NCBI GenBank assembly: GCA_037951165.1
Contig: JBBDHG010000169.1
Span: 2,102,001-2,166,000 of the forward strand
Origin: Lophius americanus
Lineage: Eukaryota; Chordata; Actinopteri; Lophiiformes; Lophiidae
DNA: 64,000 nt
Reading direction: 5' to 3'
Shown: piece by piece, positions 23,201 to 36,312 of the stretch
How positions within the stretch are numbered: position 1 is the stretch's first letter
Layout of the letters: each line of letters starts with the position of its first letter
Notes under the pieces: model-generated
Told to the model about the DNA's origin: nothing
Seen by the model: the letters and a program-made list of their open reading frames with translations, nothing else
The model's database searches: none
Translations under genes and position numbers: made by a program

Positions 23201-24437
23201 TAGTACAGCATAGTATATTATAGTATAGTACAGTATAGTATAGTACAGTATAGTACCGTATAGTACAGTATAGTATAGTACAGTATAGTATAGTACAGTG
23301 TAGTATAGTACAGTATAGTATAGTATAGTACAGTATAGTACAGTATAGTACCGTATAGTACAGTATAGTACAGTATAGTATAGTACAGTGTAGTATAGTA
23401 CAGTATAGTATAGTACAGTATAGTACCGTATAGTACAGTATAGTATAGTACAGTATAGTACAGTATAGTATAGTACAGTGTAGTATAGTACAGTATAGTA
23501 CAGTATAGTACCGTATAGTACAGTATAGTATAGTACAGTATAGTACAGTATAGTATAGTACAGTGTAGTATAGTATAGTACAGTATAGTACAGTATAGTA
23601 CAGTGTAGTATAGTACAGTATAGTATAGTACAGTATAGTACAGTATAGTACCGTATAGTACAGTATAGTATAGTACAGTACAGTATAGTATAGTACAGTG
23701 TAGTATAGTATAGTACAGTATAGTACAGTATAGTACCGTATAGTACAGTATAGTATAGTACAGTATAGTACAGTATAGTACAGTGTAGTATAGTACAGTA
23801 TAGTATAGTATAGTACAGTATAGTATAGTATAGTACAGTATACTACAGTATAGCATAGTACAGTATAGTACAGTATAGTACAGTATAGTACAGTATAGTA
23901 TAGTACAGTATAGTACAGTATAGTATAGTACAGTGTAGTATAGTACAGTATAGTACAGTATAGTACAGTATAGTACCGTATAGTACAGTATAGTATAGTA
24001 CAGTATAGTACAGTATAGTATAGTACAGTGTAGTATAGTATAGTACAGTATAGTACAGTATAGTACAGTGTAGTATAGTACAGTATAGTATAGTACAGTA
24101 TAGTACAGTATAGTACCGTATAGTACAGTATAGTATAGTACAGTACAGTATAGTATAGTACAGTGTAGTATAGTATAGTACAGTATAGTACAGTATAGTA
24201 CCGTATAGTACAGTATAGTATAGTACAGTATAGTACAGTATAGTATAGTACAGTGTAGTATAGTACAGTATAGTATAGTATAGTACAGTATAGTATAGTA
24301 CAGTATAGTACAGTATAGCATAGTACAGTATAGTACAGTATAGTACAGTATAGTATAGTACAGTATAGTACAGTGTAGTATAGTACAGTATAGTATAGTA
24401 TAGTATAGTACAGTGTAGTATACTATACAATACAATA
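23201..24437. repeat. TAGTA/CAGTA pentamer array, 1.24 kb
   Basis: About 247 pentamers, nearly all tagta or cagta, with ccgta, cagtg, tagca and tacta variants. The ccgta units sit at 23256, 23351, 23426, 23511, 23651, 23736, 23976, 24116 and 24201. The 45-unit string from 23511 to 23736 is repeated unit for unit from 23976 to 24201, an offset of 465 bp. The tagca unit at 23851 recurs at 24316, also 465 bp away. Minus-strand frames of 405 and 204 codons are artefacts of the five-base period. Confidence 0.97.
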
Positions 24438-24754
24438 CTTAAAGACACTACCCCCATCGGCAGAGGTTAATGTGTTATGATGAAAACAATGTTTTCAGCT
24501 GGCAGGGTCATGTGACTAAGAGAATTGCAAGGTGACACCTGTGCCCAGTTTTCCCAGTATAAAAACACACCTCACCTGTTCCATGTGAGAAAGTCATAAT
24601 AAGCTACGACAGCTTCTTTCTCACCAATCCTAGCTCCATTTCTTCTTTCACACCTCATTTGGATAGACTTTGTAGTTAACAGTTTGCTTCAAATAAAAGT
24701 TTATTTTCATGCATTACAGTCTTGCAATAAAGGATTTTAATGCAGCATCAGTGG

Positions 24755-24965
24755 GGCCGCATGGTTGCTTAGTGATTAACACGGCGTGATGCAAGAAGGT
24801 TCTAGGGTTCTGATCAACCCTCCCAGTCCAGAAGCATACAGTATAAGTTAACCGGTGACTCTAATTGCGAGTCTGAATGGTTTGTTTGTTTTTATAATGA
24901 ACTGGCAAATTCTCCGAGGTCTCTCCAAAGTATCAGCTGATGTAGTTTCCGTGGAGATAGGGTTC
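24755..24965 (+). repeat. SINE-like dispersed repeat
   Basis: ggggccgcatggttgcttag, tgattaacacggcg, gcaagaaggttctagggttc and ggtgactctaattgcgag follow the order of the plus-strand SINE-like family (compare 57295-57560). Confidence 0.65.
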
Positions 24966-26865
24966 AGTGATGCCTTTGATCTGATGAAAGGATGCAAACC
25001 TTAAACATCCAGTACCCTGGATTTCAACATGTGTAAGGGAAGAATAAAGAATGATGTTCATATTCGTGTTCTCATTAGTTTATGGTCGCTGGAAACTAAG
25101 ACCTGCTGTCTTTTTCTCACCTTCAAATGAGCTTGATTTCGGTCGACTATATTCCTACAGCAGGTCCTATTTTTAGTAGACAGTGTATTAGATGACGGCC
25201 GCTCAGATGGTTGCAAAACTGAAGCATCGATTCTAGACGACACTAAATTTCACTTCACAGTTCACTTTTTCGGCCGGGCTTTTTTTTATTCATTTTTAAT
25301 TTCTCCATCATTACCCTATAAAGTCAAACTCAGAATTTATTTCATGTAACAAATTAGCAATAAAACCATTTTTCTATGAGGCAGGGTTGCAACGTTAACC
25401 GTCCTCCGCTTCAAGAAGCTGAACTCAGATCTGCTTTGAGATTATTAATATGCTAGAATTCGGTAGATGAGGTTTAGCATGTTCGCTCATTAGTAGTAGC
25501 ATGCTAACAACAGCGTATTAGGCAAATCACTGACCCAGAAAATCACCATTATCATTTCGACTGGAGATGGTCTTCATCATAAATAGACCTGCATATATAA
25601 ATAGGATGGATGTTGCCATGGGAACACGGCTAATTCACGCCATGAAAAAACAGTCAGTGGGTTCACGTGTCTGAGAAGGAGAAGCATCCGGAGATGCTAT
25701 AGTCAAGTGAAATTATTTACCTTTAATCTATTAATCAAAACATGTCTTATCTACATTAAAGGTAAACTGATATTTTGATTCCATGAAAGTTATGTCTTTT
25801 TCTATGAAGCAATATTTATTTTTACTATACTTTTCTTTATTGTGATAAATATCTACCGCTAAGATGAAGAAAAAATGACACCCCGATAAAAATGTTTTCT
25901 ATTTGTTTTGGCCCGCCTTCTGCACAGGTGGCTGTACATGCAGTGATATCCAATAGTCCAATAAGAGTTGAGGAGAAAATGAATCCTGAATAGTGTTATT
26001 GGCAGCAGAGCCGACTTCTGGGGTCCTGCTCTCCGGTGTAGGTGTGCTTATGCCGAAAATTAGAAATGTTATACCAGCTGAAATGAAGCCAGGCATCTGC
26101 AGAAGACCCCCGTACGCTTCTTCACAGTGAGATCACCAGAGGGGAATATTTGAGGAGGGAGGCAGGCGAGGGATTAATGAGAGGGGGATTAGCAGGTGGG
26201 TGGCTCTTTATATGCATGCCTTTGCTGGTGCATGCTAGTATGAGACGCTCCTGGTGGGGAGGGAAGCAGTGGTAGGTTTGACTTGGAGGGCTAAAGGGAG
26301 GCAAGACAGAACCGGAGGATGACTGAGGGGTCCGGTATGAGCGTCAAGCCTGAGTTGAGGAGCCCGGCCAGGTTTGTGACGGGCCAGACTCGTTGAGTAT
26401 GCAAAGCTGAGAGCAAAGACAAGAAGCTTGTCAGCAGCTTCTCAATGCAACAAAAGTGATTTCCCAAGTAGGATGACCAGCTAATGCCTCCGGTTCTACC
26501 GCACGTATGAAACCACCGCCTTCAAACCCCTCCAGAAATTTTTCTCTGGTATGTAAGTCTAGAATGTTCCAGGACTGGACTTCTGGAACCAAGCCTAGGT
26601 GGACTTTGAGGCCTCCTTGGGATCATGTCCCTTGACACACGGGCTTAAGCATCCTCGCAGATGGCGAAATGATTCCTTCTAGAAATACCCCGATAGAAAT
26701 ACCCTGATATTTGATTGGAATCCATCCTCCCCTGCTACGTGTTGAAGATTTGCTGCGAGGAAGCGAAGCAGACCAGGAGCTAAAGTTAAGTAGAACTATC
26801 TGGAACTGTCCTGTTCCAGACTGAGGCCACAGTTACCGCTCATGAATGTAAACTTCCTAATCAGG
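24966..26865. other. Unassigned non-coding stretch
   Basis: No convincing exon, RNA gene or repeat boundary. Includes a GGGA-rich part near 26150-26290 and a weakly structured part near 26450-26830. Confidence 0.45.
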
Positions 26866-27095
26866 TTGCCTCATCCGTCCAATCACCGTGTCACACCTGC
26901 ATGCTCCGCCCATCACCATCAGCTGCTGTCTATGAATATGAGTCTCGTTCTTTCATGCTGCTGGTTCTCACGCCCTCCACATCCAAATCTCCACCAAGTC
27001 CTCGCAGATCCATCAGTCTCAGCAGAGCCATCAGCCACCACTACCAGTATCGAGACTCCAAAGGGGGGGATATTCCATGCAGCTGCTCAGGGCAG
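26866..27095. repeat. Dispersed repeat, longest copy of the cagcagagccatcagcc family
   Basis: Contains both family blocks in order: gctccgcccatcaccatcag (26906), then cagtctcagcagagccatca (27013), then gactccaaagggggggatat. Overlapping plus-strand frames (26842-27146) are not gene-like. Confidence 0.55.
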
Positions 27096-27509
27096 AAACC
27101 CTTTGATCTAAATGCTTCAGAGCAACTGGAGAGCCTTTACTATTGATTTTGGGTCAGAAGGAGATTACGTCTTTTTGGAGTCTTGATGTAAATTTAGACC
27201 TTAACAGAAAAAAAGGGACTTTAATACTAGAGTAGGTCTATGCGGGTTGGCTCTTAAATTTTAACAACATCTGAGTTTAAATTTGTTTCTGTTGCAGGAG
27301 TCAGGAAATGCAGCATTTGATGTTGAATATGAAAAGAAAGTAACATTAGTTTTATTATGCTATTTAAACTACTTTTATGTGCTGATAAATAGTACTTTTT
27401 CCCAGATATCCCCTTATACATATTGGGGGTTTATTTGATTATTTTGCATCATAACAACACTGCTATACGATAACAAATGCAATAGTTGCTCTTAAGATAC
27501 CTGGTTGCA

Positions 27510-27940
27510 ACGTCATTCAGGCAAAAATGAACCCTGCAGGAAAAATGTGGCCCAAGTCTGATTTTTTTTGGCAATATGTGACTTTTTCATGGCAGTGCAA
27601 AAAAGAACAAACCATTTCCATTTTGGATGTAGCCCACTTTCATTAGTGGTAATCAGTCAAACACAGGTCAGATTTTTTGCAATGCGGCATCAGTCTTAAC
27701 CCTCAGAAGAGAATTCATGCACATTTGAAGTCATCTTCCATTGACATTGACCACAAAACTGCGTTGATGGGAGCCACTTTTCACTTGTTTTTTTCCCGAT
27801 TTTCCAGCCTCCGCTGCACAAGACAGCGTTAAAACAGACTTGAGCTGCTTCCATTTGCTTGTGACGTCTTTGTTACTGTTCTTTCACGCATGAGGGTCAG
27901 TTTAGGGCTGTGAACCGTTCATACTGGAGTCTGAAATAGG
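27510..27940. repeat. Decayed DNA transposon-like repeat
   Basis: gcaatatgtgactttttcat, ggcagtgcaaa, acaggtcagattttttgcaa, ttccattgacattgacc and gcgttgatgggagcc appear in an order I recall from non-autonomous fish repeats. Confidence 0.5.
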
Positions 27941-28974
27941 CCAAATTTAAAAAGTAATGTAAAACAGCTACACGCAAAAAAAACTCTGAGAAGGAATCAG
28001 AATTGCGCAGTAGTGTGAGAGTAACGTAACTTTAGAGACTGAACATGTTTCGAAAGTGTCAAAACTCACTGTCAATACTGCCATACAGAGCCAAACTGCA
28101 GTAACTACAACTACAGGGGTCATGACTGAACACTTTAAGTTTTAAATGTCTGATGATGGGATATATTGTCTGCGTTCATTTTTACTCAATCACATGCAAC
28201 TTGAAGGGCACCCAGACGAGTACAAACGTCCGCTGAGGGTCAACAGTCTCTTCACATTCCATCAAACTCAAGGCTCTGTCAGCATAATTGAAGGTTACTG
28301 GATCTAACCCACGACTCAACGAAACAACGCAACTAAATGCTTACAGTAGATCCGGATGTGAAACTGTGAGGTGCATTCGAATGTCATCTGAAACCAGTTG
28401 ATCAGAGTTACAGACCGCAGGAAGCTGCAGGTTTCTAGCCCATCAGCAATATTAATGCATTATTGAACTGAACAATTACTGAAAAACTAAAGATTAAAAA
28501 CAGATTGATAATCTTGCAGTGTTAATAAAAAAAAACAAAGTCCTGCATTCGACCATTTATTTGGCCCTCAAACAAAATCAGGAAAGACGTCGCCTCCCAC
28601 GGACTAACAAACAAAAGGACACAACGTCCTGTGTGGAAGAGGCAAAGCAAAAATTGCATCAACAACCAGAAATTGCGGCAAACCACATTATTTCTTTCAT
28701 TTGTTGTACTCTGAGGCGGACCTTTAAGGCTTCTGCTGCAGTCATTATGGTCTGTGACAGCCGTACAGACTGACACAGAGGCTTAGGGAAATCTTAAATT
28801 TGACCTGATGTGGTATATTTTAATCCTAGCTTGAGTTGGTAAAAGATAGATAGAACGAGAGAGAAAATAGACACTAGGTCATTAATTAACAGCCTTCTAC
28901 ACCTCCTCTCTCTCTCGGTCTCTCTCTCTCTTTCTCTCACTCGCTTTTATTTATTAGAATAGATTATGATATAC
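27941..28974. other. Unassigned non-coding stretch
   Basis: Overlapping plus and minus frames at 28519-28776 show no recognisable family. A CT-rich run lies at 28900-28940. Confidence 0.45.
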
Positions 28975-29250
28975 ATACGACGGGTCTTTGAGTTCATTCA
29001 TACGAACCAGATTTGGACTAATTCTGACCAACGGTTGAGAAATTACTGACCAAAAACTTTGGTGGCTAAAGCTCCCCCTAGCGTTGGAAATATGCAACTA
29101 ACCTTCCCCAAAATCAGTGCAGTTCTTCCTAGCACGAAGGTCTAGGTGAATATACAATTATAAAATGATCCATGAAATATTTTTCGAGTTATTGCCTTAA
29201 CTTGAAGGAGCGACGATGATGATTCCGTAATACTTCACGATTGGCTCTTT
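28975..29250 (-). repeat. Family U repeat
   Basis: Keeps agttcattcatacgaaccag, atttggactaattctgacc, ggttgagaaattactgacc, agctccccctagcgttgg, ttccccaaaatcagtgcagt and agcacgaaggtctagg. Core well preserved. Confidence 0.8.
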
Positions 29251-30224
29251 TACTTCCTATATATCTGTTTTAGCCTCCCAGGTCAGGTAATTGGATATGA
29301 TTATAAATACATGACTGGATAAACAACATTTAATAAGAAAAATAGTCATTTTTGTACCTGTAGTAGTAGTTTTGGGCATCAAGAAAAGAATATTTTTTTC
29401 CAGTTTCATTGCTAGCATTGATACTGCAGTTCGTAAACTACTGTACGGAATATGTTAAACATCAGCTGCCATCATAATAGATAAAACCCTATAATAGTTG
29501 TATGAAAATAGACTTCATTTGACTGTACTCACAGAGAAAAGTGTTTAAATTGAATCCGGTCAACGGTCCAGTTCAAACAGATCAGAAGGTTGATTATGGT
29601 ATGGAATAGAATACTCAATGTAAAAACATTGGGGAAATGTTCAAAAATACAGAAATAATATATCCTAAACACATAAGAATGTGATCTAGATGAAAATAAA
29701 GTTCTGATGAATTGTTGATTTCTGTCTTTAAAATGTTTGAAAGCTGACTATCAAAAATCTGAACCGCTTTTTTTTCCAAACCCTCACAGGATTTTCATCG
29801 GTCCCTACTCTTAGCTCCTCTATATTGCACGAGGTGTCAGGGTTTAATATTAGATCATGAAGACAAATAGCACGTGTTCAACATCAGTCAAGGTTTGTAC
29901 CGCAGCGAACAATATCACCAACCTGGTGAAATCTGATAAAAGGTTATTAAAGATGGACGTCGCTGGAAGTCTAAGTATCACCCAGAGCTTCTGTCTCAGA
30001 CTAATCCCTCACCTTCAGACAAGTCTGCGCATATGGTGCTAAAAACAATCATCTGGATGAATAAAAAAGACACGACGTCATAAGAAACACATTTGTTTTA
30101 TCTGCGGAATCATGTGACCAGTTTTAAAAACTCTTCTATTCTATTGATTGGAGACGAATTTTCTATTGGGCTAAACTACGACTCCGAGACACTAAGTGCC
30201 GTTTCTAGCAAAGGAAACTTGTAA

Positions 30225-30905
30225 GATAGAGGGGAATAATGTGTGTTATATAGAGCGATGATGCAAAAATCTGTTTGTTTTTCTGCGGGGTATAACATGT
30301 CGTAAAATTAACGCACTCTGAACGGTCGAAGTCACATATTTTACACCGAAAAATCAGGTTTATTATGAAATCGCTATCGCCGCCTACGCCGCAGATCCTC
30401 CATGTTAACGCAATAACTCAAATATTACCACATGGATCATTTTCAAATGTTATACCCACATAGACCCTAGTGCGAGGAAAGAGTGGATGGATTATGGGAA
30501 GGGTCGGTTGTATATTTCCAACACAGGGACAGTTTTAGCTCCAAAAGCTTTCGGGGCAAAAAACCCCATTTTTGGGATATAACGTCCTAACCTTTAGTCA
30601 GTTTAGTTAAATTTTGGTGCATATGAATCGACTTTTGGGGATCTATCTTTCATTTATCATTTTTTGACTCTAATTGTTTATCATTTACCCACTAGGGGGA
30701 GCTTTTTCTGCAAAAACACACAAATCATTTTTGGATATAACTTCTCTTATAGTTAACATTTTACTCACCGGAGGGCAGCTTATTTTAACGAAAAACTAAT
30801 TTTCAGACATAACTATACATGTAATTTGAGGAGGTCAAGCAGGGCGAGCGGTTGTACCGCGTTTTTTGGGGGGATATTCGACAGCGGTGGCCTATTCTGC
30901 ATATA
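30225..30905 (+). repeat. Family U repeat, long copy
   Basis: Includes gaaatcgctatcgccgcc (30367), taacgcaataactcaaatat, ccctagtgcgaggaaagagt, gacagttttagctccaaaag and gtgcatatgaatcgactttt. A second ccactagggggagctttttc lies at about 30690. The 30225-30365 part looks like an overlapping related piece. Confidence 0.75.
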
Positions 30906-31560
30906 CAGATGCAGTAGATCCAGAAGTGAATCTTTCTGGAGAAAGAATTCAGGCCGAGGGGGACAAACAAAAAAATGAAGAGGGGCCGGAGTAATCTGAA
31001 GACCAAATTATGAGGCCAACAAGAGCGATGTTTGCTGCTCTTGGCCGGAGGGCCTTTGTTTGTCTTAGTTTCGGGGGCAAAGAGAGGCGGCAGCTGAATG
31101 GAATTCTTGGAAACACCAAACAAACCTATATTAAATTTCCTCTGAGATGCCAGGGGGGGAGAGGAGAGGACCATGTGTGGCGGGGGGGGGGACGGACAGA
31201 GCAGCAGTATGGACAAACAACAAAGAGGGTGGTCACACATAGATGGAAGTAAAGGAAAACCAAAGATGAAGAAAGGCAGAGAGTGAGAGGTCTGCAAGCG
31301 GTAGGGTGGAAAAGTGAGCATGGAAGCAGAGAGGACGCTGTTAGAGGAGTGAGACGTAGTGAGATAGAAACCAAGCATGAGTTGATCCATTTCTCCGCTT
31401 CCGGTAAACTCCAAACTAAAAATGAAGAGAGGAACAGGCATGAGAACTTCACGACCCATTCCTCGAAGAGAAGATGAAAGCCTCCGACTGAACCGATAAC
31501 GACAGTCATGATCCATGTGCCTGAAACCTCCGCAGAAAGTAACCAGCATTTAACGATACC
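30906..31560. other. Purine-rich plus strand, long but implausible minus frame
   Basis: The plus strand is rich in GA and GGGG. The minus strand is open for 248 codons (30803-31549), but its translation is Leu/Pro/Ser-biased without domain motifs, and it overlaps family U at its C-terminus. I read it as a composition effect. Confidence 0.5.
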
Positions 31561-33220
31561 ATCCGTAGTCGTAGAAGTTCTGGCTCACGTCTGCTCTTAC
31601 GGAACGCCAGTAAGTCTTAAAGATTTTCTGCATTATTAGGTTCCTGCAGAGATTCAACAGGGGCTGCTGCCGGGGCGTAAGGAACAATATTTCTAATTTA
31701 AGGAGGTTCCTACTGCCTTATTCCATTGTGTTACGGACAAAAGTTTCTAATCTTCTATTGCATCTTTATTTGACAGTTTCATTTTTTCTTACGGGGTTCT
31801 GCCGGAATTCATATAAAGTATTACAATGGGGGGGAAAGATAGCTAACTTCATAATAAGTCAGCGTAACATAAAAGAATACTCATGAGAAGGTTTTTAGAT
31901 TGGAATAAATCAAACTTAAAATAACGTTTTCATGACAACAACAAAAAAAGAATCTTTAATTTTTTTCCATGAGGTGCATCACGAGTATTTAAGGGTGACA
32001 AATATTCTCTCTGAAACCCATTTCCACACAAATATTCAAAATTCTAATAACAGAATAAGACTAAACGTGAAACCGTGCCCATGAGCAAAAACACAAACAA
32101 ACAGAGTGTGATGTCAGAGGACAATGAACGTCAACCACAAGTATGAAGATGTGGTGACCATAATCCCCTGATCTCCATCTTAGACTTCCCCAGCCCAGAT
32201 AACCGGAGTCTGTGGTCAGGTTAGGCTTAGGGTTAACCCAAACCTGACTTCAGACTGCCAGGACAGTAAATAACGTTCATTGTGCAAATGTTTGGTATCA
32301 TTTTTCTGCAGCACTACATAATCTCAACGTCCTCTCAGTTATTCTTTCAATAAAACAAACTATTTTGGTGTACTGAGTAGAACTGAACTGGACTGTATAA
32401 AGACACACAGACTTAGGGTGAGGGATAACGCCGGCGTGATCTCAGGATTCCAAAGAGAAAAAAAACGGACAAACCCTCAGCAAAGACTATAAAGGATGGC
32501 GAGAAAAAGCTACAGCAGCTCTATGAGACTGTTTGGAAAAGACTGCCTCTGAGGAAACTCACACTATTCCTGAGGAATATGCATATTCAGAAAACGTAAA
32601 TGCTCACGACAATCATCTGAGCTGTGGAAGAACGATCAAACATCAAAGTTACCCATGTGTCGCGTTAACTGCCATGATTTTGCTCTATGTCATGGATTTG
32701 AAACATTCCAAAAGTGCCATATGTTGTCCATGTGTAACCCAGATAGATTTGTCTTTGACTACTAAATGGGAAACTCCCTGCAGCTGCACTACCAGTTTGT
32801 ACATTTAGTTCCGAGAGGGCAAAGAGATGAGTGACCTTCATGAAACAATGGAGAAATAGAGTGTCAGAAAGACGAAACACACAAGTTAAGTGACATAGAG
32901 ATGGAGTTCATGAGCGATGAGACGCCACCAGTCAAGTTTCTGCATGTGTTACACATCTCCAGCTTCTCAGTCTAACTTCATTTTAAGCAATTAAGTAAAT
33001 ACGCCGCAGTCCGGAGAGAATAGGCACTTTGTTTTTTATCTGCCCGGATTAAAACAAATCGTTGTTACTGAGTGGCTGAAAGTGATAAATGGCAACGCAG
33101 GTAACACCAAACTACAACTTCCCAAAATCCCTTCATCAGAGATACAAAACACTAAAAAAAAAAAACACCTTCTCAAAGGATCAGAACACCAATTAAAATG
33201 CAGCGGATTAGTCGTGCGTC
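31561..33220. other. Unassigned non-coding stretch
   Basis: Unique AT-rich sequence. No repeat or exon I can name. Confidence 0.45.
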
Positions 33221-33365
33221 AGAAATGAGATGGCATGATCTGAATCAGGGAAAATGTGTTGGAAGCAGGATTAATGGACTATAGTTGGGATCCAAGCAGC
33301 TTTAACAGGGCCCGGCTGGTAGAGGCTAGATGACAGGACACAGAACATCTCTGGTCAGGTTTAGT
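33220..33365 (+). mobile_element. Tc1/mariner scrap
   Basis: gtgttggaagcaggattaat, gaggctagatgacagg and aacatctctgg follow the 5' non-coding to early coding order of the Tc1 family at 13013. Heavily decayed. Confidence 0.45.
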
Positions 33366-33935
33366 ACTGGTGGTATGACGGAGTAAATTTGTAATATTCA
33401 GAGCCCAGCAGAGCACATGCATGGGAAAAAGCTACAATTTGTAATTTATGGATGGAAGCTTTTTCACAGCGAGGGAGAGAAAAGAGGGACAGAAGAGGAA
33501 AACAAATGGTTCTGACAGGTAAATATATAGGCCGAGTGTAGGGGGCTATTTTCTTTGTTAAATCGACCAACCATTCTGCCCACGTCTTCCTCGCCGCCTG
33601 CAAGTCCACATAAGCCAGTGTCTATTTCTTTAGACATTTCAGCACACAGGGTGGCAATGACGGTCAGGCAGCACATTCCTGTCTTTGAGGCAGTGAGGCC
33701 TCCACCGACACACAAATCTCTACTTCTTCTGTGGTAAATCATTCTCAGCGACCCTAGAAGAGCTGTCAACCAAACTTTATTGACAATTGTTAGTAGCCAG
33801 ACGAGTCGGATCGGACTGAATTTAGCCTGTGATGGAGCTGACGATCAAAACGTTCACACAAAACTAGAAGATTGGAACAAAGATGCTTCGCTGATGATGA
33901 GGACGGGCCATAATATACATGTTATATATACATAC

Positions 33936-34230
33936 TTCCTCCTTCCCCGGACTAAGCTCAGCACCATGGATGATCGGGCATTCTGTTCTGCTGCCCCTCG
34001 TCTGTGGAATGCCCTCCCTGACCATCTGAGGGCTCCACAGACGACTGACACATTTAAAAAAGGACTTAAAACTTTCCTTTTTAGCAGAACCTATAACTTT
34101 AAATAACATAGATGCTTTTTGTGCATGTTTTTATATAGTTATTATTATATTTTTATTGATGCTTTTATCTGCTTTTACTTTGTAGCACTTTGAGATTTGA
34201 TCCAAATGTAAAGTGCGTTATGAATTAAAT

Positions 34231-34276
<46 letters not shown>
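33936..34276 (+). mobile_element. L2-type LINE, 3' end with C-terminus of ORF2
   Basis: The plus frame ends in AAPRLWNALPDHLRAP then TFKKGLKTFLF, stopping at 34104. That is the usual C-terminal tail of L2-clade reverse-transcriptase proteins. It is followed by a 3' UTR with tagcactttgagatttgatc and gtaaagtgcgttatg and an ATT microsatellite (34232-34276). Frame intact for about 55 codons. The rest of the LINE is absent, a standard 5' truncation. Confidence 0.8.
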
Positions 34277-34654
34277 GTTAATTAATATTTGCCAAGAGAA
34301 TCCGGTCCACGTAAAAACAGAAATGTTACAATAATTATCCTTTTGTAGGGAATAAAAAAATCCCACGGATCATTCATTCATAGAAACGTACTCAAACTTA
34401 AATTTAATGGGTTCTTCATTGGGTCAAGAACTGTGCTTCAATCCCATTAATCATGCTAACTAACGAACAAACAAAAGTGATGGCAATGAAAACTTAACTT
34501 AATGAGCTTCTACATTTTCATGGTTTAAGATACAAGCGTACAAGTTTAATTCCTTTCAACGTGAAAATAATCACAAAATAAAAGCGGACCGTTTTAATGT
34601 CCCCATCAGCTGTTTGGTTAAGCTCATTTTAAGTCGATTTCTACTTGTAAAATG

Positions 34655-34880
34655 TGAACCACCTGACTGAACCTGTTTATAATGTGACCCAGTGGCAGCA
34701 TGTTTATACTAAAGAGTAAGGGGCCAAGGATGGAGCCCTGGGGGACACCAGAGGTCACAGGGGCCAGCGAGGAGGATGCATTAACCATGGCTATGAGAAA
34801 ATGATATTCAGTAAGAAGGGTTTTTCTGGCATTTTGTAAAATGTGAGGACTTACTCAAGAGGAATGTGTAAGACGATTGA
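34655..34880 (-). mobile_element. L2-type LINE reverse transcriptase fragment
   Basis: On the minus strand the block reads SSSLAPVTSGVPQGSILGP, continuing PLLF, then MLPLGHII (about 34810-34670), in one open frame. It is the best preserved of the window's RT pieces. Neither end of the LINE is present. Confidence 0.75.
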
Positions 34881-35224
34881 AGCAAAACAAGATATAATTT
34901 TATATAAAGTGTCTAAGATATAAGTTTTTCTCCCTTTTCTAAGATGATGTAATTGAGTAACATGTCAAACGATGAAATTCCTTTATATATAAGTATGTTT
35001 AAAACTTTGAACTAGTTATTTATTCTGTAAAATAAAGCTTAAAGGTCAAAGTCTCCATGTGAGACGAAACATATTATTAGTAGTTGTTGGAGTTTTTCAG
35101 TCTGTTCATGGCCAGAAGAGGTAAGGCCCGGTTTGGAGGTTCTGGCTTCACACCATCATACTGATCCTTACAATGCTGACCCAGAGCCAGTGGCGGGGCA
35201 CCGCCACCCAGCAGGGGCTGACCA

Positions 35225-35400
35225 ATGCCGTCCTGCATCAGGGTATATCCCCCAAAAAGCCCACAATCCCCTGCGTTGTACGGGCCCTGATTGAACCCCT
35301 CACATGAAGTGTGACGTTAAGTCCAAAAACAAGAAAATATGAACTATTATAGTAAAACATTATATATGCTAGATAAAACTTGACATATAATGGACAGAGA
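35225..35400 (-). repeat. Family U repeat, distal end only
   Basis: gggtatatcccccaaaaagc, caatcccctgcgttgtacgg, tgattgaacccctcacatga and ctattatagtaaaacattat are kept. The core is absent. Confidence 0.7.
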
Positions 35401-35419
35401 AATTCCACAGTCGAGTTGA

Positions 35420-35645
35420 TTCGAGTTTTCCTTCATCACCTTTCTGCGTGAGCTTCGTTTGTCCACGGCGACCTCAACGGAAGAGGCCCCGCCCCCTCTG
35501 TAGATACAAAGGGCTTTTCTAATCCAATGTGAAAAACAAAATAATTTAAGCTTTATTAAGAAGATTTACGAACATTCTGTTCCATGTATTTACAACAGAT
35601 AGCCCTAAATTTTACACACTGCCCCTTTAAATACTTTTATTTGTT
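35420..35645. repeat. Non-autonomous DNA transposon remnant
   Basis: ccccgccccctctgtagata, then ttacgaacattctgttccat and gccctaaattttacacactg then cccctttaa. It shares its end with 20670-20720. Confidence 0.45.
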
Positions 35646-35799
35646 TTTTGTGCACAGCAGTTAGTGCCGGTGCGGTTGAGAGGGACGGACACATATTCAC
35701 ACTTAATGCTAGTAGGGGTGTAATAAATGAGGAAATAACTCTCTTCACCTATCAAGAGGCATAAAACTACAGGTGCATCAACAACAGCCCCCCCACCAC

Positions 35800-36276
35800 C
35801 CTCACCCCAGCCCCCCGAGGAGGAGGGTCCCACCAACCAGAGCTGCGGTTCTGCTCTGCTGTGAGCTACTAAAGCCTCGCATTCTCCCTCGCCCTCAGCT
35901 GAAGGGACATCTGGAGCACATTAAGGCGCTGAGGACATTGGATCTCCCCAGAGCGCCCGGCTGGATGGGTGGCCCCGCTGCAGACCCCTTTTCAGCGGCG
36001 GGGCCTGCGCCTACCTGATTGATAGAGGGAGCCCCACACGAACACTTAACACTCACACACACCGACAAATCCCACACTGTTGACATGCAGCGTGGACAAT
36101 TGAAACATTGGCGGCGCTGCTGACATGGATTAGTGCGGACACTTCCACCTTTCACCGTGCGCAGCTCGCCCCATCAATCTCTCAGCGGGTTCTGGCTATA
36201 TGAGTTTTAATGTAGCTCCCGAGGAATGGAAGTCATACGTCACGACGACACCTTCACGGAGAACACTCAATGTCTT

Positions 36277-36312
<36 letters not shown>

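Noticed and set aside
23218..24435. Minus-strand open frame of 405 codons (and a 204-codon frame in another register)
   Set aside because: Translation of a pentamer repeat lacking stop codons. No protein meaning.
30803..31549. 248-codon minus-strand frame
   Set aside because: Biased composition over a purine-rich strand, overlap with a family U copy, no domain.
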